Shown: positions 60,718 to 64,000 of the stretch, in pieces
Layout of the letters: each line of letters starts with the position of its first letter
Numbering within the stretch: position 1 is the stretch's first letter
Source: Bacteroidota bacterium
GTDB taxonomy: Bacteria > Bacteroidota > Bacteroidia > Chitinophagales > Chitinophagaceae
Assembly: GCA_023418315.1 (NCBI GenBank)
Contig: JAEZZY010000019.1
Coordinates: 1-64,000, forward strand
Direction: 5' to 3'
DNA: 64,000 nucleotides
Made by a program: the position numbers and the translations under genes
The notes under the pieces: model-generated
Told to the model about the DNA's origin: nothing
Databases searched by the model: none
The model's input: only the letters and a program-made list of their open reading frames with translations

Positions 60718-63255
60718 TTATTTCAATATCAGCTTGAAAGAGTGTATGATAATGCCTTTATCCGACGTAATATTCAGAAGATAGATACCTTTGGGTTTAC
60801 CCGACAAATTGAGGTTGTAATTACCTGAAATATTTGTACTCCGCTGTATCAGCTCTCCAAGACTGCTGTAAACCGAGATGTAATAATTATTCATTACTGT
60901 TTGAATGCGGAAAATGCCGTCGGAAGGGTTAGGAAAAACAGACAGCGTATCAGTAATATTTTTTCTTGAGTTGTCCTTTTCCTGTAAAGCAGGTGTAGTC
61001 TTGAATGCATTATTATTACTATCAGCAGTAAACATTTCTTCCATTTTTTGTATTAAATAATCATCTCCTGACGTATACACAATATTCATAAGGCTATCCT
61101 TATAGTTATTTATCAAATCAATTTCTTCCTGAGTTAGTTCTTCATCATTTCTGTTATCCATTTCGTCTGCATTATAATCTGGATTATCTTCAGGCTCTAA
61201 TTCATATGGGGCTAAGTCTAAAGCATCAATTGTGTCTTGTGTATTGGGAGTTCCATCTGTTGCATTTAGCTCATTTTCGTTTCCTCTTCCGAATATACCT
61301 GATCCAGTACCAACATCGACTATCGGATGTCCATTTATTTTAGCATAATAATAAATATCTTCATCACAAGAATAATCTTTAGCTTGAATTACAATATCAC
61401 TTCCATTGTCCGCTAAGAACCCAGGTAATAAATCCACAACTTTTGCCCCTCTATATATTACATTACTTCCTGCGTTATTAATATTTACTAATGATACATA
61501 TTCTAGAAAACCTAGCTCCAATTTGCGGTTATTACTTCCGATTCCATTAGGATTAGGATACCCGAGTATGGTTCCCGGATATATCTTATTGAAATTCTCT
61601 TTATAATATGGATTCCAATAGTGGGTTAGGTATTCTTTGTCATTAAGGTTGTATAAATTGTACAAATACATATAGTCTATGTTGTTATAATCTCCAGGTG
61701 GTGATTGGACTGCCCCCCTTTTATCATAATTTTGCGCCCAATCAGGTGATGACCAATACCAATCGCCCCAATTGTTATTAGTCCCTGAAAAGTTACCTTC
61801 ATCTGAGTAGTTATAACAACCACAATCCGGTGCTCTGCTAAATAACTCTTTCCAACTTGGTTGGTTAAATTCAGCAGGATCAATATTTCCCGTTCCATGC
61901 CCGATACCAGGCCCACTGATAATGTTGTATATCATAGGATGATGCGGATATTTGATACTATAAAAGCCATAACTGCCTTTTTTTATTACTTTTTGAGTAC
62001 TATTTTTCAGGCAAGGATAGTAAAATGGAAAACTTCCGCATATAGCGGGTTGTTTCCAGTAATTTGCAAAATTGCTGTAAGCAAAAGCATAGCCAAGATC
62101 CCGGCTTGGCCATCCCAAGTTATTAGGCATAAACTGCGTAAGCTGGAATAATGCCTCATAGCTAGGCCCCGTTAAACCGATTATATTGCTTATATCGCCA
62201 CTTGAACACGAACCTGTGTATAACGCACTACGCGTTAGTCCTATAGTAGCGCCGACGCCCAGATGTATAATATCCGCACCTCCGGCATTACATGTATAAT
62301 TAGGATCAATACCATAAACACATAATGTGGTCACAGGATTATTTATTTGCCATTTAGGAGTAGATCCTAACCCGTTATAACTATAAAAGGCGTAATGAAC
62401 CATTCTAAACAAAGCGTTCCCCGCCTGCTTTGCCAGATTAACTCCATTATAAGTGGCAGTATTAGGCAACAGTCGTGATGTTAGCCCCATTCCATGATAA
62501 AGCTCCACCATCTGATCCTGGCTTTCTTCTTGTGGTACTCTTTTTTTCCAACTCGACCAAGAATTATGATATGGTTGAATTTGCCCATTAATATTAATTC
62601 TATCACCAAACGCTCCAGAACTAACTACCGCAGCATTAACATTTTGTCCTAATCCACCAAAATTATTTCGTCCAGCTCTATTAAAATGGGCAAAATTAAC
62701 TTGAACAAAATCAAAATATCCTGTACTCGGGTCGTTATAAATAGGAACATCATCTCTGATAAAAAAGCCGTTCAAGGGGTCTTTACCTCTTTTGCTTTGG
62801 TAAATACCGTTAGGGCTACAAGAATAGGTACCATCAATATCCCAGGAATAATCCTCCGCATTTTTATCAAGCCGGTCAAAAGCATTTAATGCTTTGGACA
62901 ACTCCATTAATGTTCTGTTGGTAGATAGACCGCTGCTTGAGAGCATTTTATATTCCGTAGCCAATGCCATAATATAATTGCCTAAATATTGTGTGGCATC
63001 ACCCCATTCTAATGCTCCATTTTTATATGGATCTACAAACCAGGGATATGCATTCCAATAATAAGTATGTCGTAGATGTCGCGCACTTGCAGGAATACTT
63101 TCTCCGCAGTTATCTCCAACTTTCATAAAATCATTCACCAAGCGATATCTATACCACCAGTATTTTTGAGTAGTTTGATAAGGGGTTTGCATTTGTTGAG
63201 AAAACATCTTGGTGAAAAACAAGAAAAGCAACAAGGAGAAAAATATTTTTTTCAT
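60718..63255 (-). CDS. Large T9SS-exported surface protein, unknown family
   Basis: An 845-aa protein with signal peptide (MKKIFFSLLLFLFFTKMFSQ), a ~640-residue Tyr/Asn/Trp-rich body, an acidic linker (DNPDYNADEMDNRNDEELTQ) and a type-A T9SS sorting domain at the end (LSVFPNPSDGIFRIQTV…VYSSLGELIQRS…KPKGIYLLNITSD). The N-terminal part (EWGDATQYLGNYIMALATEY…TLMELSKALNAFDRLDKNA) looks like the helix pairs of an alpha/alpha-toroid enzyme or lectin, but no catalytic motif was recognised. Many paired Cys residues are present. It is more AT-rich than the core genes. A truncated paralogue lies at 59191-59354. The lipoprotein at 63266 is directly upstream in the same direction. Confidence 0.8.
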   Translation of the reverse strand: MKKIFFSLLLFLFFTKMFSQQMQTPYQTTQKYWWYRYRLVNDFMKVGDNCGESIPASARHLRHTYYWNAYPWFVDPYKNGALEWGDATQYLGNYIMALATEYKMLSSSGLSTNRTLMELSKALNAFDRLDKNAEDYSWDIDGTYSCSPNGIYQSKRGKDPLNGFFIRDDVPIYNDPSTGYFDFVQVNFAHFNRAGRNNFGGLGQNVNAAVVSSGAFGDRININGQIQPYHNSWSSWKKRVPQEESQDQMVELYHGMGLTSRLLPNTATYNGVNLAKQAGNALFRMVHYAFYSYNGLGSTPKWQINNPVTTLCVYGIDPNYTCNAGGADIIHLGVGATIGLTRSALYTGSCSSGDISNIIGLTGPSYEALFQLTQFMPNNLGWPSRDLGYAFAYSNFANYWKQPAICGSFPFYYPCLKNSTQKVIKKGSYGFYSIKYPHHPMIYNIISGPGIGHGTGNIDPAEFNQPSWKELFSRAPDCGCYNYSDEGNFSGTNNNWGDWYWSSPDWAQNYDKRGAVQSPPGDYNNIDYMYLYNLYNLNDKEYLTHYWNPYYKENFNKIYPGTILGYPNPNGIGSNNRKLELGFLEYVSLVNINNAGSNVIYRGAKVVDLLPGFLADNGSDIVIQAKDYSCDEDIYYYAKINGHPIVDVGTGSGIFGRGNENELNATDGTPNTQDTIDALDLAPYELEPEDNPDYNADEMDNRNDEELTQEEIDLINNYKDSLMNIVYTSGDDYLIQKMEEMFTADSNNNAFKTTPALQEKDNSRKNITDTLSVFPNPSDGIFRIQTVMNNYYISVYSSLGELIQRSTNISGNYNLNLSGKPKGIYLLNITSDKGIIIHSFKLILK

Positions 63256-63265
63256 AGCTAATAAT

Positions 63266-63823
63266 TCATATTCTAATGTAAGAATGAACTAATTCCCATA
63301 CCGTTGTATCCGTATGAGCAATCTTTAAAATCTTATTTTTAAAATCCATATAAAGCAAATCGTTTTCACTCACATAAACAGAATCGTATATTTTCCCATT
63401 TATTAAATAAGTATTTACAGAACGGTTAAAATTAAAATACGAAATATAATAATAATCACCCTTTGCCTTTCCATAAAAAACTTGACTACCGGAGCCATAC
63501 AAAAACATTTGCCAACTCATACTATCTATTTTAGTATGAGATGCCATGTTATACTCATCAATGTAAAAGGACATTATTTCAAATTGATTATAACATCCAT
63601 CAGATACCTTGGGAGTATTTGCTACTGATCTGCCTGTTTTAACAACGACAAAACTATCCATAACTCCTGTCATAGAATCTCTCATTATCCAGTAGCTTCC
63701 TTCCTTAAAATTTGCAAATCTCAGTTGCTGCTCGCTAAGGTATTCGCCCCGTACCTTACATTTTTCCCTGCAGGCGCTGCACCCTATCCAAATGAATGCA
63801 AAAATTACAATTAGCGGTTTCAT
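63266..63823 (-). CDS. Small lipoprotein, paralogue of 59634-60242
   Basis: A 185-aa lipoprotein with signal MKPLIVIFAFIWIGCSAC (Cys15 or Cys18 as anchor) and a Cys/Lys-rich start (REKCKVRG). The mature part has YLSEQQLRFANFKEGSYWIM and DSMTGVMDSFVVVK, shared with the other lipoprotein, and a Tyr-rich beta half (GDYYYISYFNFNRSVNTYL). It ends 10 bp before the start of the 845-aa surface protein, so the two form an operon. A fragment copy of its 5' end is at 59409-59535. Function unknown. Confidence 0.75.
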   Translation of the reverse strand: MKPLIVIFAFIWIGCSACREKCKVRGEYLSEQQLRFANFKEGSYWIMRDSMTGVMDSFVVVKTGRSVANTPKVSDGCYNQFEIMSFYIDEYNMASHTKIDSMSWQMFLYGSGSQVFYGKAKGDYYYISYFNFNRSVNTYLINGKIYDSVYVSENDLLYMDFKNKILKIAHTDTTVWELVHSYIRI

Positions 63824-63842
63824 TAGATTTTTTATGTTTTTA

Positions 63843-64000
63843 CTATTTCTCTTCTATTTTCTGTTTCAACTCTTCAATCTCCTTTTGCTGTTGTATTACA
63901 TAAAGCGTAAGTTCCTCTATTTTTTGCAACAGCTTTGCATCCATTGTTCCCAAGTCCACTCCGTCTTTTATCACTTCCTGCGCAGAAGGAATTTCGGGCA
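63843..64000 (-). CDS. C-terminal coiled coil of a larger protein (partial)
   Basis: The window edge cuts this gene; the last 52 codons read [20 protein letters not shown], then [18 protein letters not shown] and [13 protein letters not shown] before TAG at 63845-63843. The pattern (L)P-x-I-P-S-A-x-E-V…[18 protein letters not shown] is the trimerising C-terminal motif seen in many Bacteroidota proteins with tail-fibre/chaperone-like ends. It lies 19 bp upstream of the lipoprotein gene and is probably the first gene of the same operon. Confidence 0.75.
   Translation of the reverse strand, partial: PEIPSAQEVIKDGVDLGTMDAKLLQKIEELTLYVIQQQKEIEELKQKIEEK

Noticed and set aside
1..64000. CRISPR array, rRNA operon, prophage or intact insertion sequence
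   Set aside because: No regularly spaced repeats, rRNA-like sequence, phage structural genes or complete transposase were seen in either strand.

Overview
The window is chromosomal DNA from a member of the Bacteroidota, most likely a Chitinophagaceae-type (Sphingobacteriia/Chitinophagia) bacterium. The evidence is: many starts preceded at 10-45 nt by the Bacteroidota -7 promoter motif TAnnTTTG; two secreted proteins with type IX secretion (T9SS) C-terminal sorting domains; numerous SPII lipoproteins; phylum-typical families (DUF2851, DUF4290, DUF1599, BT_3928-like DoxX, SpmA-SpmB fusion, SLBB-rich export protein); the mutY-ssb-gldE gene order known from gliding Bacteroidota; and an SDR-type L-threonine dehydrogenase.

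Layout. 1-690: two tandem paralogous lipoprotein genes, the first cut by the window edge and the second frameshifted. 797-6496: housekeeping genes (pckA, DUF2851, DUF1801, pyrF, L-threonine 3-dehydrogenase). 6521-8668: a graveyard in which an XRE regulator, an unknown gene, a DUF1016/YhcG nuclease and the start of a restriction-modification methylase all carry stops or frameshifts, ending in a recombinase-like tail beside an intact tRNA-Arg(CCT). 8703-16875: mrp, an M2 dipeptidase, an M28 peptidase, small secreted proteins and lipoproteins. 16982-20784: a large UvrD-type helicase fused to an Fe-S PD-(D/E)XK nuclease, followed by a membrane-anchored J protein. 20800-25562: an SLBB polysaccharide-export protein, murA (active-site Asp instead of Cys) and DUF4290.

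25787-28302 is an accessory patch: a GT-C-like membrane glycosyltransferase and a small membrane protein, bracketed by ~57-bp imperfect direct repeats, with a dead REP-associated transposase start and REP-like palindromes at its right end. 28308-41609: a TPR protein, a T9SS/PKD protein, a GHL10 glycosidase-like lipoprotein or secreted protein, a gmhA-gmhB-like heptose pair, a start-less outer-membrane barrel fragment, lipoproteins, SpmAB, a LOG-family protein and a glycosyltransferase. 41657-58000 is mostly core: pnp, rpsO, pheT, dnaB, folP, DUF1599, a DoxX-thioredoxin-like protein with an orphan permease, the N-terminal half of transketolase, mutY, ssb, gldE and a thioredoxin-like protein.

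From 58144 the picture changes. A moxR ATPase gene lacks its usual downstream partners and runs into a rearranged region. There a module (coiled-coil protein, small lipoprotein, 845-aa T9SS surface protein) is present once nearly intact (60718-64000) and once as collapsed fragments (59191-59600), with 3' tails of two unrelated genes (a methyltransferase-like tail and a CBS-domain tail) stranded between them. The most interesting parts of the window are this repeated surface-protein locus, the broken defence island next to the tRNA, and the helicase-nuclease/J-protein pair. No intact insertion sequence, prophage or CRISPR array was seen. Functional calls rest on motif recognition by eye; no database search was run.
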